Source of the DNA: CAZXSK01 sp964642855
Lineage (GTDB): Bacteria > Planctomycetota > Phycisphaerae > SM23-33
Length of the DNA: 64,000 nucleotides
Direction: 5' to 3'
Assembly (NCBI GenBank): GCA_964642855.1
Contig: CAZXSK010000010.1
Span: 1-64,000 of the forward strand
The stretch's first letter is position 1. Each line of letters starts with the position of its first letter. This document shows positions 9,462 through 19,600 of the stretch, piece after piece. Below the pieces are notes generated by a model. That model was not told where the DNA came from and searched no databases. It worked only from the letters and a program-made list of their open reading frames with translations. Position numbers and translations under genes: made by a program.

Positions 9462-11828
9462 TCAGAACTTGGCCAGTTGCTCCTCGTCCTGCATGGGGAA
9501 GTCTTCCTCGACCTCGCCGCCGGAAGTGTTCGCCTTGCTCTTGGGCTTGCCCTGGGAGGAAGGCTGCTTCTGTGCGGTGGAGGGCTTGAACTCGGACTTC
9601 CCGCCGCCCTGGCCGGAGCCGCCCTTGGACTGCGTCGGGCCCGACTGGACCTTGTGAGAGCCGCCGACCATGTTCTGGAGTTCCTCGACCATGTGGGCGA
9701 GTTCCTCGGCCTGGGCGCTGAGTTCCTCGGCCGCCGAGGCGGACTCTTCGGCATTGGCGGCGTTGTTCTGGACCACCTGGTCCATCTGGGTGACGGCCTG
9801 GTTGATCTGCTCGATTCCCTGGGCCTGCTCTTCGCTGGCGGCGGCAATCTCGGTAACCAGGTCGTTGACCTTTCGGGATCCTTCGGCGATTTCGCTGAGG
9901 GCCGATCCGACTTCCTGGCTGATCGCGACGCCGTTGTCGGAATTCTTGACGGCTTCCTCGATCATGTTGGCGGTGTTCTTGGCCGCTTCGGCCGACCGCA
10001 TGGCCAGGTTCCGGACTTCCTCGGCGACGACGGCGAATCCCTTGCCCGCCTCGCCTGCACGAGCGGCTTCCACCGCTGCGTTCAGGGCCAGCAGGTTCGT
10101 CTGGAACGCGATGTCGTCGATGGTCTTGATGATCTTGGCCGTTTCGTCCGACGAATTCTTGATGTCGTCGATGGCCTTGCTCATCCTGCCCATCGCCTCG
10201 GTACCCTTTTCTGCCGAACCCTTGGCAGAGGCGGAAATGTTCTTGGCCTCCTGGGCGTTGGCGGCGTTCTGCCGGATCATCGAGGTCATCTCCTCGACGC
10301 TGGAGGAGGTCTCCTCCACGGCGGCTGCCTGCTCGCTGGCGCCTTGGGCCAACGACTGGCTGGCCGAGGACACTTCACCCGAAGCGCTGGCCGTCTGGTC
10401 GGAACCGGCGGTCAGCCCGGAGATGATCCGATGGATCGGGCCGGTGATCGAACGCGTGATGAACACGGCCATCACGATGCTGAGAGCCACGGCCACACCG
10501 AGGCCGATAATCATCGTCGTCGACGCCAGGCTCAGTGCGCCGGCGGCCCCGTCAGCCACCTCGAGGGCACCTTCCATCCCGGCTGCGGCTGTATCCTGGG
10601 CCTGGGCGAGAACCACGTCGGCAGCCTCGCCTCGCCTGCGGGAGGTCTCTTCCCGGGCAAGCCAATTGGTCAGCAGGTTGTTCATTGCCGTCTTGTAATG
10701 ATTCCCTGCCTGCTCGGTGTTATCGATGCGTTCGAGGTCCACCTTCAGGCGAGTGATCTTCCTGAGGTCTGCGAACAGGTCCTTCATCTGGTCGAAATTC
10801 GCATTGGCTTCGCGGATGATCGCCGGATCCCGCAAGGCCTGCGACTTGAAGCACGCGATGCGCGTCTCATTGCCGACGCTTACGATCGTCTGGGCGAGAT
10901 TGATCTTCTGCTGGCGCTCGGTCATGTCCTCGGTGAGCGCTTCCTGCTGTTTGTTGAGGAACTCTTCGCAGCAGGTAACATAGACGCCCGCGTTCTTGTC
11001 CATTTCGGCACGCCACTGATCCAGCACCTTCTGGTCGGCAGCCTGGCCCTTCTTGTACTCGGCCAGGAAGCCTTCCATCGCCTTGGTGTACCCCCTCGCG
11101 GAGGATTCGGTCTGATCGATGCGCCGGATGTCTTCGGCATCGTGCGTGATGGGGCGCAGGGCCTGGGTCTTCTTGAACGCGTTGGCAAGATTCTCGATGG
11201 CCTGTTCCATCAGCTTCGGATCGCCCAGGGCCTGGGACTTGAAGTTCAGCACCCGGGTCTTGGTACCGATGGCGACGATGTCGGTCACGAGTTCGATCTT
11301 CGTCTGGCGCTCGGTGAGATCCTTCTGGAAGGCCTTGTTCTGGCCTTCGAGGAACTCGGCACAGTTGGACATGTATTTTGCGGCAGCTTCGTCCAGATTG
11401 CTTCGGTTGATATCCAGCTTCGCGTTCAGGTCGACGGTCTGCTGGACCAGGTCCTTGTAGCTCCCGACCGCGGCCTGTGTTTCCTTGACGGCCGGGCCAA
11501 GCTTGGTGAGATTCTTGGCTTCCTTGGCAAGCTGTTCGCACTTGGTAAGCCAGTTGTCCACCTCTTGGAGGTACTTCATGCCCCGGTCGTAGAAGGCCTT
11601 GTCCTCCGTCAGTCCGTACCCGCGCATCTCGTACATGGTCATCAGCGAGTTGCGCTCGACGTTGTTGCAGAGGTCTACTTCAGGAACGTATTCCTTGGCG
11701 AGCATGTTGGACTGCGTCTCGACGCCCTTCATGCTCCAGACGGCCAAGCCACCCAAGGTGACAGCCACGGCTACGAGCAACGTAAAGCCTACTGCGATCT
11801 TCGTTCCCAGCTTCATGTTCTTGAACAT
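9462..11828 (-). CDS. Methyl-accepting chemotaxis protein with a duplicated helical sensor module
   Basis: 788 residues. TM1 lies at ~9-31, a long all-helical periplasmic region at ~35-420, and TM2 at ~426-458. The highly conserved signalling hairpin (DDIAFQTNLLALNAAVEAARAG, split here across ~566-590) then binds CheW/CheA. Flanking methylation helices and a Gly/Ser/Lys-rich tail with an acidic end follow. The periplasmic part contains two copies about 131 residues apart. Each has a C-x-EFL segment, an ERQ-K-I-x-L helix and FKSQALxDP, consistent with helical bimodular (HBM-type) sensors that bind small organic acids. The ligand is unknown. The cheW gene lies 31 nt upstream and is surely co-transcribed. 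The operon ends in a strong terminator. Confidence 0.95.
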   Translation of the reverse strand: MFKNMKLGTKIAVGFTLLVAVAVTLGGLAVWSMKGVETQSNMLAKEYVPEVDLCNNVERNSLMTMYEMRGYGLTEDKAFYDRGMKYLQEVDNWLTKCEQLAKEAKNLTKLGPAVKETQAAVGSYKDLVQQTVDLNAKLDINRSNLDEAAAKYMSNCAEFLEGQNKAFQKDLTERQTKIELVTDIVAIGTKTRVLNFKSQALGDPKLMEQAIENLANAFKKTQALRPITHDAEDIRRIDQTESSARGYTKAMEGFLAEYKKGQAADQKVLDQWRAEMDKNAGVYVTCCEEFLNKQQEALTEDMTERQQKINLAQTIVSVGNETRIACFKSQALRDPAIIREANANFDQMKDLFADLRKITRLKVDLERIDNTEQAGNHYKTAMNNLLTNWLAREETSRRRGEAADVVLAQAQDTAAAGMEGALEVADGAAGALSLASTTMIIGLGVAVALSIVMAVFITRSITGPIHRIISGLTAGSDQTASASGEVSSASQSLAQGASEQAAAVEETSSSVEEMTSMIRQNAANAQEAKNISASAKGSAEKGTEAMGRMSKAIDDIKNSSDETAKIIKTIDDIAFQTNLLALNAAVEAARAGEAGKGFAVVAEEVRNLAMRSAEAAKNTANMIEEAVKNSDNGVAISQEVGSALSEIAEGSRKVNDLVTEIAAASEEQAQGIEQINQAVTQMDQVVQNNAANAEESASAAEELSAQAEELAHMVEELQNMVGGSHKVQSGPTQSKGGSGQGGGKSEFKPSTAQKQPSSQGKPKSKANTSGGEVEEDFPMQDEEQLAKF

Positions 11829-11859
11829 TTCAGTCTCCCGTTGGTAGTTTCCCCGGATC

Positions 11860-12363
11860 TCAGCCTTGGGAAGCTGTATCCTGCATGATTTCCAGTTCTT
11901 CTGCGTTGAGTACCCTGGCGATGTCCAGGAGGATGCTTACCTTCCCCTCCGTCTTGCCCATGCCAAGGATGTAGTCGGTGGTCACGTCGTCCCCGAACTT
12001 CGGGGAGTCCTCGATGTCGTCTTCTGCGATGTCCAGCACCTCGTTGACGCAATCGACGATGATCCCCATGTCCACCTCGCCAAGCGTCACGACGATGATG
12101 CAGGTCTCCTCGGTGTGTTCCGCCTCGGGCATCCCGAACTTCAGTCGCAGGTCCATCACGGGAATCACCCTGCCTCGAAGATTGATCACGCCCTTGATGA
12201 ACTCCGGCGTTCGGGGCACGGCCGTCACTTCCATCACTCCGATGATCTCGCGAACCCGGAGAATCTCCAGCCCGTAGGCTTCCTCCGCCAGTGAGAACGT
12301 CAGGTATTTCCCCTCGCGCTTCCTGACGTCGGCTACCGACTGGCCAGCTTCCTGTTCAGCCAT
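11860..12363 (-). CDS. cheW: Chemotaxis coupling protein CheW
   Basis: 167 residues forming one CheW domain: KYLTFSLAEEAYGLEILRV at the first strand, the VPRTPEFIKGVINLRG core, then PVMDLR, DMGIIVDCVNEVL and SILLDIARVL. It links the chemoreceptor encoded just downstream to the CheA kinase, which is not in this window. GAGGGG lies 6 nt before the ATG at 12363. Being paired with a single MCP, it may be dedicated to that receptor's array. Confidence 0.96.
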   Translation of the reverse strand: MAEQEAGQSVADVRKREGKYLTFSLAEEAYGLEILRVREIIGVMEVTAVPRTPEFIKGVINLRGRVIPVMDLRLKFGMPEAEHTEETCIIVVTLGEVDMGIIVDCVNEVLDIAEDDIEDSPKFGDDVTTDYILGMGKTEGKVSILLDIARVLNAEELEIMQDTASQG

Positions 12364-12775
12364 CTGAATCCCCTCATTAAGAGGTCTTCTCGATCAGATC
12401 GTCCGTGAACATGCCCGGCCAGGCGTATCCGTGCCTACCCCATGCGCGGCTTGGCGGCGCTAGCTGCCAAGAGCAGTACCGCTGGCGGAGTTCCCCGACG
12501 AAGAGCACAGCTGCCTGACACCCCCCGGGCGCACGCAAGCTCTTGAAAACAGCACGAGGGTGACCCGCCGGCGCCCGAGCACAATGCCCGAGACGTACGA
12601 AAGGAGAACCCCCGCGAGTCCATTCCCCGTCGAAAGGACCCCGCTAAGGACAATATCGGAATCTCAGGGCGATACTTTCCTAACTGCCGAATTTCTTTCG
12701 CACCCAATCAACTCGCTCCAGAATCCGCTGGCGCAAAGTCTTGGGGGCGGAACGGGCGGAAGGTATGCTGGGTCC
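12364..12775. other. Divergent intergenic region, 412 nt
   Basis: It separates cheW (minus) from the resB-like gene (plus). No supported gene was found; short open frames on both strands lack start signals. It should carry the promoters of both operons. Only one weak plus-strand candidate was found, at 12647-12676. Confidence 0.5.
12647..12676 (+). promoter_or_regulatory. Possible promoter of the resB-ccsA genes
   Basis: AGGACA, an 18-nt spacer, then GATACT, about 100 nt before the resB-like start. Each hexamer matches 4 of 6 consensus positions, so this is weak. Confidence 0.3.
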
Positions 12776-13936
12776 ATGCCCGCACCCGATACGCACAGCA
12801 AGAGCTGCCCTGCCCGCTCCGATCGCAGCACGGCCAGACCCAGAAGTCAGGCAGCCATCGTACTCTGCCTCGCCGCCACGACACTCCTGGCAGCCGCTTC
12901 GGTTGCATGTGCGTTTGTCGGACCCGAGAAGTCAGCCGCTTTTCTTCACTCCGCGGCCGGCCTGCCGCTTTGGGGGGTGACTCTCGGCGCCCTGCTTTGT
13001 GTGTTCCTTCTGTATCCGCGCCTACTCCGCAAGCCGGGCCTGCTGATGGCGCATTGGGCAGCGCTGGCCGTGATGGCCGGGGGAATGCTGGGGGCCCAGG
13101 AAACCCAGAGATTCCTGATGCAGCGCAGCGGCCGATCGAACCCCATCGAAGGCTACCTGGTGGCAGGGCCCGGCCAGGAAACCCGGAGAATCGTCGATTT
13201 CCGGGACAACCGATTGCTGGTTCGGGGCGAACTGCCCTTCTCACTGCGGATCGAGCGGTTCTGGACCGAGTACTACCCGGTGCCCCCCTACCGTCCGTGG
13301 CGGCTGCTCGGGGGGTATCTGCAGGATGCCAACGCCTCAAGGCCGGACGCCTGGAGCCTTCGGGCCATTCCCGTGGATGTCGGCGAGCCGACCGCCTTCC
13401 CCCCCCCGCCCTACGAGACCGCCGCAGTCGATGTTTCAATCGTCGTCCAGGCGATTACGTGGGAGCCCTGGGACGGGGATTCTCCGTGGCCGGCGCCGGT
13501 GATCCCCGTCCAGCTGCGTCGGGGAGGGAAAACGGTCTACACGGTGCTGACGGCACCTGCGTCCTCGCCGACGGGGCGGATGGAGCTTGCCGAAGTCTTC
13601 CCATCGACAGAGGCCTGGAGGAAGGCGGGTTCGCCCACGTTGTTCGTCACCAGGCCGCCCCCGGCCGTTCGCGACTACCTGACGGAGCTGACGGTCCTGG
13701 ACGATAACCAGGAGAAGGTTCACCGGACCATCGAGGTCAACCGTCCTCTGCGCTACGGAAACTACCACCTGTACCAGCAGGACCCGATCGGTCAGGACTT
13801 CGCGGTCGTCAAGGCGGTTCGAGACCCCGGCTGGCCGATCGTGCTGGCGGGGCTGCTTCTCGGGGCAGCGGGGCTCGTGCTCCAACTGCTGATCCTCCCG
13901 GCTGCGGCCTGGCTCCTCCGGCGGAGGCAACCGTGA
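12776..13936 (+). CDS. resB: ResB-like cytochrome c biogenesis protein
   Basis: 386 residues. Two N-terminal membrane helices (~25-50 and ~62-85) and one near 97-112 precede a periplasmic domain with the ResB features LPFSLRIERF, a central beta-rich stretch and RPLRYGNYHLYQQD. A last helix (~350-378) ends in an Arg-rich cytoplasmic tail. ResB (Ccs1) and CcsA (ResC) form the system II machine that carries haem across the membrane and attaches it to apocytochromes c. The length is at the short end for the family. The start at 12776 is chosen because the hydrophobic core begins soon after; the only purine-rich site (GGAAGG) is 13 nt away, so the start is uncertain. Its TGA overlaps the ccsA ATG. 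Confidence 0.85.
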   Translation: MPAPDTHSKSCPARSDRSTARPRSQAAIVLCLAATTLLAAASVACAFVGPEKSAAFLHSAAGLPLWGVTLGALLCVFLLYPRLLRKPGLLMAHWAALAVMAGGMLGAQETQRFLMQRSGRSNPIEGYLVAGPGQETRRIVDFRDNRLLVRGELPFSLRIERFWTEYYPVPPYRPWRLLGGYLQDANASRPDAWSLRAIPVDVGEPTAFPPPPYETAAVDVSIVVQAITWEPWDGDSPWPAPVIPVQLRRGGKTVYTVLTAPASSPTGRMELAEVFPSTEAWRKAGSPTLFVTRPPPAVRDYLTELTVLDDNQEKVHRTIEVNRPLRYGNYHLYQQDPIGQDFAVVKAVRDPGWPIVLAGLLLGAAGLVLQLLILPAAAWLLRRRQP

Positions 13937-14721
13937 TGCTCGCCGCGTTCACCGTCAAGACCTCGCTGCAGGGGTTGTTGATCTACCTGACGATGGGGCT
14001 GCTGCTTGTGGGCGCACTGCTGTTCCTTCTGCGGCGACGCCGTCTGGCCTGGTCGGCATACGCTGCAGCTTTCGCCGCCGCGGTTGCATCGATCGTCTGG
14101 CGAGGGCTGCACACCGGGCACCCCCCCATGCAGAACCTGTTTGAGGTGTTCCTGGTGCTTTCGGCGCTGCTTTGGCCGGTAAGCGTGCTGGCGCTGCGCA
14201 TGGCTGGGCTGCGGCAGGAATGGCTGGACTGCCTGCTGGCCGCGGTGGTCCTGGTGCCGGCGGGGTTCGTGTTCTCCGAAGAGGTCCAGGAGCTTCCGCC
14301 CGCGCTGCAGAGCCCGCTGTTCGTTCCCCACGTGCTGGCGTATCTGCTGTCCTACGTGCTCGTGACGAAGGCTGCATTCGCCTCCGTCGGCGCGTGGCTG
14401 GGGAGGGCGAAATCAGCCGGGGCCCGGGCGGCCGATGGACTCGCCTCGGCGGGGCTTGCCTTCATGACGACCGGCCTGGTCCTGGGAGCCTGGTGGGGCA
14501 AGCTGGCATGGGGCGACTGGTGGAACTGGGACCCCAAGGAGATGTGGTCCCTGGCGGCCTGGCTGGTGCTGGTCGGTACGTTCCAGCTTCGCCTGCTCCG
14601 GCCCGACGGCTTGGCCCGACTGCGGACCGTTCTTCTCCTGCTCGTGCTGCTGCTGGTGCTGATCACCCTCACGTGGGCCAACCTGTCCCGGGCATTCTCG
14701 GGACTGCACAGCTACGCATGA
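13936..14721 (+). CDS. ccsA: Cytochrome c assembly protein CcsA/ResC
   Basis: 261 residues with about eight transmembrane helices. The tryptophan-rich haem-binding motif WGDWWNWDPKE lies near residue 192. External histidines for haem handling are visible in the LHTGHPPMQN, VPHVLAY and C-terminal SGLHSYA segments. It is the partner of the upstream ResB-like protein in system II cytochrome c maturation, presenting reduced haem at the periplasmic face. ATG at 13936 shares its A with the TGA of resB, indicating translational coupling. The downstream gene is 150 nt away and probably separate. Confidence 0.94.
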   Translation: MLAAFTVKTSLQGLLIYLTMGLLLVGALLFLLRRRRLAWSAYAAAFAAAVASIVWRGLHTGHPPMQNLFEVFLVLSALLWPVSVLALRMAGLRQEWLDCLLAAVVLVPAGFVFSEEVQELPPALQSPLFVPHVLAYLLSYVLVTKAAFASVGAWLGRAKSAGARAADGLASAGLAFMTTGLVLGAWWGKLAWGDWWNWDPKEMWSLAAWLVLVGTFQLRLLRPDGLARLRTVLLLLVLLLVLITLTWANLSRAFSGLHSYA

Positions 14722-14873
14722 CGACGGGCCGGCCGGGGTGAACACCGCGCCTCGCCCGGAAGACCCCAAGCCCACCGGGCCGGAACGAGACGCATCGGCC
14801 GGGGTTTCAGGATCGACAACGCATCGAAGGCCGGGCGGGCCGCCTGACGTGGAAAGAGAACGGGAGAATCAGC

Positions 14874-16520
14874 ATGGATCGCACGATCGGATGGATCGCC
14901 GTGTTCTGCCTGGTCGGCGGAATCATCCCGGCCGGGCGGGCGGACGAAGTCGACGACCTCGTCACGAAGCTCAAGCCCGAGGTCCGGTTCCGGGACCACA
15001 CGCCGGACTTCTCCGTCGAGAAGAAGACCTTCACGTTCCACCAGATGCCGACCGAGAACAACCCGTCGGGCAAGACGCAATGGCCGTTCTGGGTGATCAA
15101 GGATGGCCGGAAGCACGTGGCGATTGTCTGCATCAAGGGCTTCCACAGCGGCACGGTGTACCTTCTCACGCATGACCCGACCAAGGCGTCAACGAAGCTC
15201 GAGATGCCCACCGAGCGGTGGCACATCGACACGGCTATCGGGTCGGAGATCCGCACCGACTGCTTCATCCCGCCCAGCGAAGGCGACAAGGACAAGACTT
15301 ACGACTGGTCGAAGGGTGGGGAGACCCTCACGCTGGTCCGCAGGTTCAAGGGCAAGGCGAAGTACTACAAGTGGCCCAACGCCCACCGCAGAAAGATGGA
15401 CCAGACCATCGACACGACCAACACGATCGTGCTTCGCTGCGACCCGGTGTTCGGGTACGTGGTCGAAGCCACCTTCGACTCCAAGGCCAAGCCGATCCCC
15501 AGACGCATCGAGTATGTCTCTGCCGCCCCGGCCGGGAGGTACTCACTCTGGCCCGGCACGGAGACCTGCTATCGTACGGCGATCACGCCCGAGGGTGAGA
15601 AAGGCTACAGCGGGTACTACCTGAACCTCGCAGCGATCGACCTGTGCGACAACAACCGCAAGAAGTTCCGCTGCCGGGATGGCGGCTTCGCCTCCTTCCT
15701 CAACGACAAGACCGGCTGGAGCCCGACGACCACCCTGGACGGGGGCGTCGCGAACCTGGTGGTCTGCAATGCCCACGCCGACGTTGATTTCGACGTACAG
15801 TGGCCGAAGGTCAAACCGGACGGCCAGGGCATGGGGCACCTCGTGGTGAAGCATCGGTTGCTCTTCCTGCCGCCCAAGCTCACCAGGCACGTCTGGGACC
15901 GCATGGAGGTCCGCTTCAAGGACCTCCGGAAGGTTGCGATCCGCCTGGGTGACACCGAAACATTCGAGGATCAGCCGCTGCCCCTGACTACCCGCGTCCG
16001 CGGCCTGTCATTCGCCGGCCCCGGCCCGAAGATCACCACGGACGACGCCCATTCGGGCAAACGATCCATGGTGGTAGATGGTCGCGTCTGGCCGAACCTT
16101 CCGCAGATCGCCCTCAAGCCGAATACCCGCTATCACATGGAAGCCTGGATCAAGGTCACGCCCTGGTCAGAGACACAGAAGAAACAGCACCTCGAGAAGA
16201 TCAGGAAGGACAATCTCAAGCGGGAGGAGAAGGGCAAGCCGCTTCGCGAGGTCCCGGACATCGACGATCTCAAGGCCCGGGCTTACATCCGCGGCGACTT
16301 CTACCAGTGGACGCCCCACAGCCCCGACCGCGCGAAGCGTCAGCAGACCTCCGACGCCCTGCCGGGCAAGGGCTGGCAGAAAGTCACGCTCGATTTCACC
16401 ACCCCCAGATGGGGGCCGTTCATCGACGTAGTGTTCGTCTGCGAGAACGGAACAGCCCTGGTCGACGACTTCGTTCTGCGTCCAGAAGAAAGCGAGGCGA
16501 CCTCCGCCTTGGCAGAATAG
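14874..16520 (+). CDS. Secreted protein of unknown function with a C-terminal carbohydrate-binding-like domain
   Basis: 548 residues with a signal peptide ending near PAGRADE. No family is recognised. The middle is beta-rich with a DNNRKKFRCRDGG segment. Residues ~350-540 resemble a galactose-binding/CBM jelly roll, with a HSGKRSMVVDG strand, an N-TRYHMEAWIKV strand and a closing ALVDDFVL strand, the pattern of family 4/9/22-like modules. It has a lysine-rich insertion near 430-455. It is likely periplasmic or extracellular and may bind or modify a polysaccharide. GGGAG lies 7 nt before the ATG. It is convergent with the LEPR giant gene, with a hairpin between them. Confidence 0.75.
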   Translation: MDRTIGWIAVFCLVGGIIPAGRADEVDDLVTKLKPEVRFRDHTPDFSVEKKTFTFHQMPTENNPSGKTQWPFWVIKDGRKHVAIVCIKGFHSGTVYLLTHDPTKASTKLEMPTERWHIDTAIGSEIRTDCFIPPSEGDKDKTYDWSKGGETLTLVRRFKGKAKYYKWPNAHRRKMDQTIDTTNTIVLRCDPVFGYVVEATFDSKAKPIPRRIEYVSAAPAGRYSLWPGTETCYRTAITPEGEKGYSGYYLNLAAIDLCDNNRKKFRCRDGGFASFLNDKTGWSPTTTLDGGVANLVVCNAHADVDFDVQWPKVKPDGQGMGHLVVKHRLLFLPPKLTRHVWDRMEVRFKDLRKVAIRLGDTETFEDQPLPLTTRVRGLSFAGPGPKITTDDAHSGKRSMVVDGRVWPNLPQIALKPNTRYHMEAWIKVTPWSETQKKQHLEKIRKDNLKREEKGKPLREVPDIDDLKARAYIRGDFYQWTPHSPDRAKRQQTSDALPGKGWQKVTLDFTTPRWGPFIDVVFVCENGTALVDDFVLRPEESEATSALAE

Positions 16521-16547
16521 CCCGGAATCAGCAGACCCCTGCATACG

Positions 16548-16579
16548 GCGAGAGGCCCGCCGGTAGGCCGACCTCTCGC
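16548..16579. terminator. Hairpin between convergent genes, likely bidirectional terminator
   Basis: GCGAGAGG and CCTCTCGC form a perfect 8-bp stem around a 16-nt loop, 28 nt after one stop and 43 nt before the other. There is no long T tract. Confidence 0.5.
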
Positions 16580-16622
16580 TTACTCCTTGTTCGTCTCGCC
16601 AGGCGCCCAGCCATACGGCTGG

Positions 16623-19600
16623 TTACCCCAGGGGGACTTCCAGTGCCAGAAGATCCAGAACGTTGACGAGGTCTTCGCTCGTCGCATCGGGTCGAAAGGC
16701 CGCTCCGTCAGGGGCTCCGATCGCGTGGCGGTTGCCTTGCTGCCGGCCTGCCGGTTGGGCGTGTCGTCCGCTCCCTGAAAGGCCTGGCGCAATCTCCGGA
16801 CGGTGGGTCAGGAAGCCCAGGGGTTCCGAGGCGGTCGAAACCTGTTGGTCGCCTGCTGCACCCGCCGCGTCGATCATCTCGACGTGCAGGTCTTCCTCAG
16901 CCATCGGTTGCTCCTGCCAAGCCGTCAGAACCGTCGAGGAAGAGGGGGCCCGGGGAGGGATTGTCTCTGACAGGTAGCTGGCCACCGCAGCGTCGGCATC
17001 GATGACCGTCACGACGCTGTCGCCGTCGCTGTCGCCGTCTTCCCAGGTAGCGGGGGTTCTGCCGATCCGTGCAACGACCGTTGCCGCCTCCAGGAAGGAG
17101 ACCGATCCGCTCCGATCGAGATCACCGGGCTGGTACTGCTGCACGGTGACGGACACTTCATTGGAGTACGGCGAGTAGACGTCTCCGCTCAGGCGGTGCG
17201 CTCGGACCCGGTACGTGTAGGTGGTGCCTGTTGTCAGATCGATGTCCTCAAACGCAAAGACCGTCTTCCCGAGCTGCCCGATCTCCTGGAAGGCCCCTCC
17301 CTCCTCCTTGCGTTCCACCAGGAAGTAGTTCTTCAGGCTGGCGTTGTCGACCCACTCCAAAGACGCGGTGTTCGCGCCGCTCTGAGAGGCCTGCAGTTGC
17401 GGGGCGTACATCTGGTCGGCCCATCCGCCCCACGTCACCAGGTACGACTCGTCGCTGGAACCCCGCTCCGGCTGGGCTGCGTTGGCGGTCGTAATGACGC
17501 GCCCGTCCTCGCTGTCCAGGGAAATCGCCGCTGCAGTCAACCCGTTCCGCGTGGCGATTCCATACCCGCCCGGCCTCTTGATGCTCCATCCGGAATTGCC
17601 CGACTCGGCCAGCGAAGTCCAGATCGTTCTGAAGGCGAAACTGCTGTGCAATTGCAGCAGGAACCCGTCGCCCGAGTAGCTTCCGGTGGCCTGCCCTTCC
17701 ACCATCTTCCCGTTGCGATTCTCGATGGCGTAAGCACTGACCCCCGCAACGTACACATTCCCGTCTTCGTCCGCAGTGATTCCGCGGGAGCGGATCGTAT
17801 TGCCCGCTCCCCCGCTCAACCGGGCGATCAGCCAGGTCGCCTTGTCAATGGCGCCGGTGTAGGCGTCGTAGCGACCGATGAAGGTAATGTGATTGCTCGC
17901 GGTGTTGTAGGCAGAGTTGTATGCATCGGACTGGTAGAACACCGAGCCGTCCAGGCGGACGGAGGCGTCCTGGGGATCAAACAGGAAGGTGGAATTCCCG
18001 CCTGCCGATTCGCCGAGATAATACAGGTTTCCGTCCCGTCCGATGGAGATCCGATAGCCCCTGCTATCGGCCACGTTGGGAGCCTGCACGCCGGGCCGAA
18101 GCGTCGAACCGGGCCAATCGTAAAGCTTCCACTCGTAGCTGCTCATGTCACCGGTGTAGTCGAACGCGCGGACGAAGTTCACCTGAGCCGGCTCAGCCGA
18201 GGTGAACTTGTTGTTATACCCGCACACGTAGACCAACTGGCTGGAGGCATGGATCGCTACGTCCTCCAAAGCCGTGTCGCCAAGATGTCGCTCAGCGATC
18301 AGCTCGCCGTCCAGAACGCCGTCGGTGTCGTCATGGTCGTTCTCGAAGACCAGCACGTAGTGGTCGTATCCCGCCGACGGGTTCGAATAGATCGCGGCGA
18401 CCACGCCGTCGCCCGCAGCCACCCTCTTGATGCTGTACGAAGCTGCATCCTCTCCGGCGCCGTACGTTGGGTTGCCCGCCGACCAGAGAACGCTGGAAGC
18501 GTCGCTTGAGAGAACCACCAGTCCCGTATTGCGCACGGCCAGCGCGATGTCACCACTGGCCGCCAGTTCCATGTCCCAGATGCCGTCTGGAGCGGCGTAG
18601 GACGTCTTGTCGCCGTCCTGGTAGTAGAAACCCGCCGTGCCGGGCAGCCGGGTGAGAGAAAGCAACTGGGTGCCCGTCTGGTCGTAGCGGACGACTGCAC
18701 TGTCCCCCCCGCCGAGCAACTCCGTGGCTACCAGGCCTCCCGGCGCGAAGCCTTCGTCCAGGATGCCCGCCCAGACGATCGTACCGTCATCCTGAATGTC
18801 CACCGCCATGCCTGCGTCCTCTCCGTCGCCACCCACGTAGGTGCTGGTAAGAACGTCGAAGTCGTCGGTCCTGGCATTGGTGGTATTGATGGCGATGTTG
18901 GACCACGGCGACTGTCCCTCGCCGTTGTACGCACGCACGCGGTAGTAGTAGGTCGAGTCCACCTGCAGGCCGGTGTCATTGTAATACGCGGTGTCCGAAG
19001 CCAGCTCGGCGATCTGCTCCCAGGGCTGCAGCCCGTCGTCCGGATCCAGATAGGCCCGTTCCACGAGAAATCCGTCCTCGTCGGTGGAATTGTCCTGCCA
19101 GCGGAGCTCGATCCGTTCGACCGGAGCTGCCCCCGCTTTCAGGAACGACGGCGGAAGAGGTCCGGGCGGATAGGAGTCCACGAAACCCGCATTGGCCATG
19201 ACCATGTTCCGGTAACTGGACGTCCAGCCCCACTGATCCGCCCCGAAGGCAAATGTCAGGGACGTATAGCCGTCCACGCCGAGGTAGATGTCCTCGATCA
19301 CGTCACTCGTAGCTGCGGTGTAGAAGGCAAGCAGCGTCTGATTCGACGTTCCATAGTCGCCGTAGATCTCCACCTCGGGACGGTTTCCACTGTTGAAGGC
19401 GGGGTCGCTGAACAGGTCCATCCGGAAGATGTCTTCTCCCTCGGGAACGTAGTAGGTCAGATCGATCCCGCTGAACGGAGCCAGGCTGAACAGCACGCCC
19501 ACGCCGTCGGAGAAGACTGTCCCGTCGGAAGCCTGCAACGCCGAGCCGTCAAACCAGGAATCTTCGTAGGCTCCTGCGGCGGGGTTTACGGTATGCGGTA

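Noticed and set aside
9294..11888. 864-codon plus-strand open frame opposite the chemoreceptor
   Set aside because: The minus strand encodes an unmistakable MCP, so the antisense frame is a codon-bias artefact.
12435..12707. 90-codon minus-strand frame in the cheW-resB gap
   Set aside because: It has no start signal or homology and occupies the expected promoter region.
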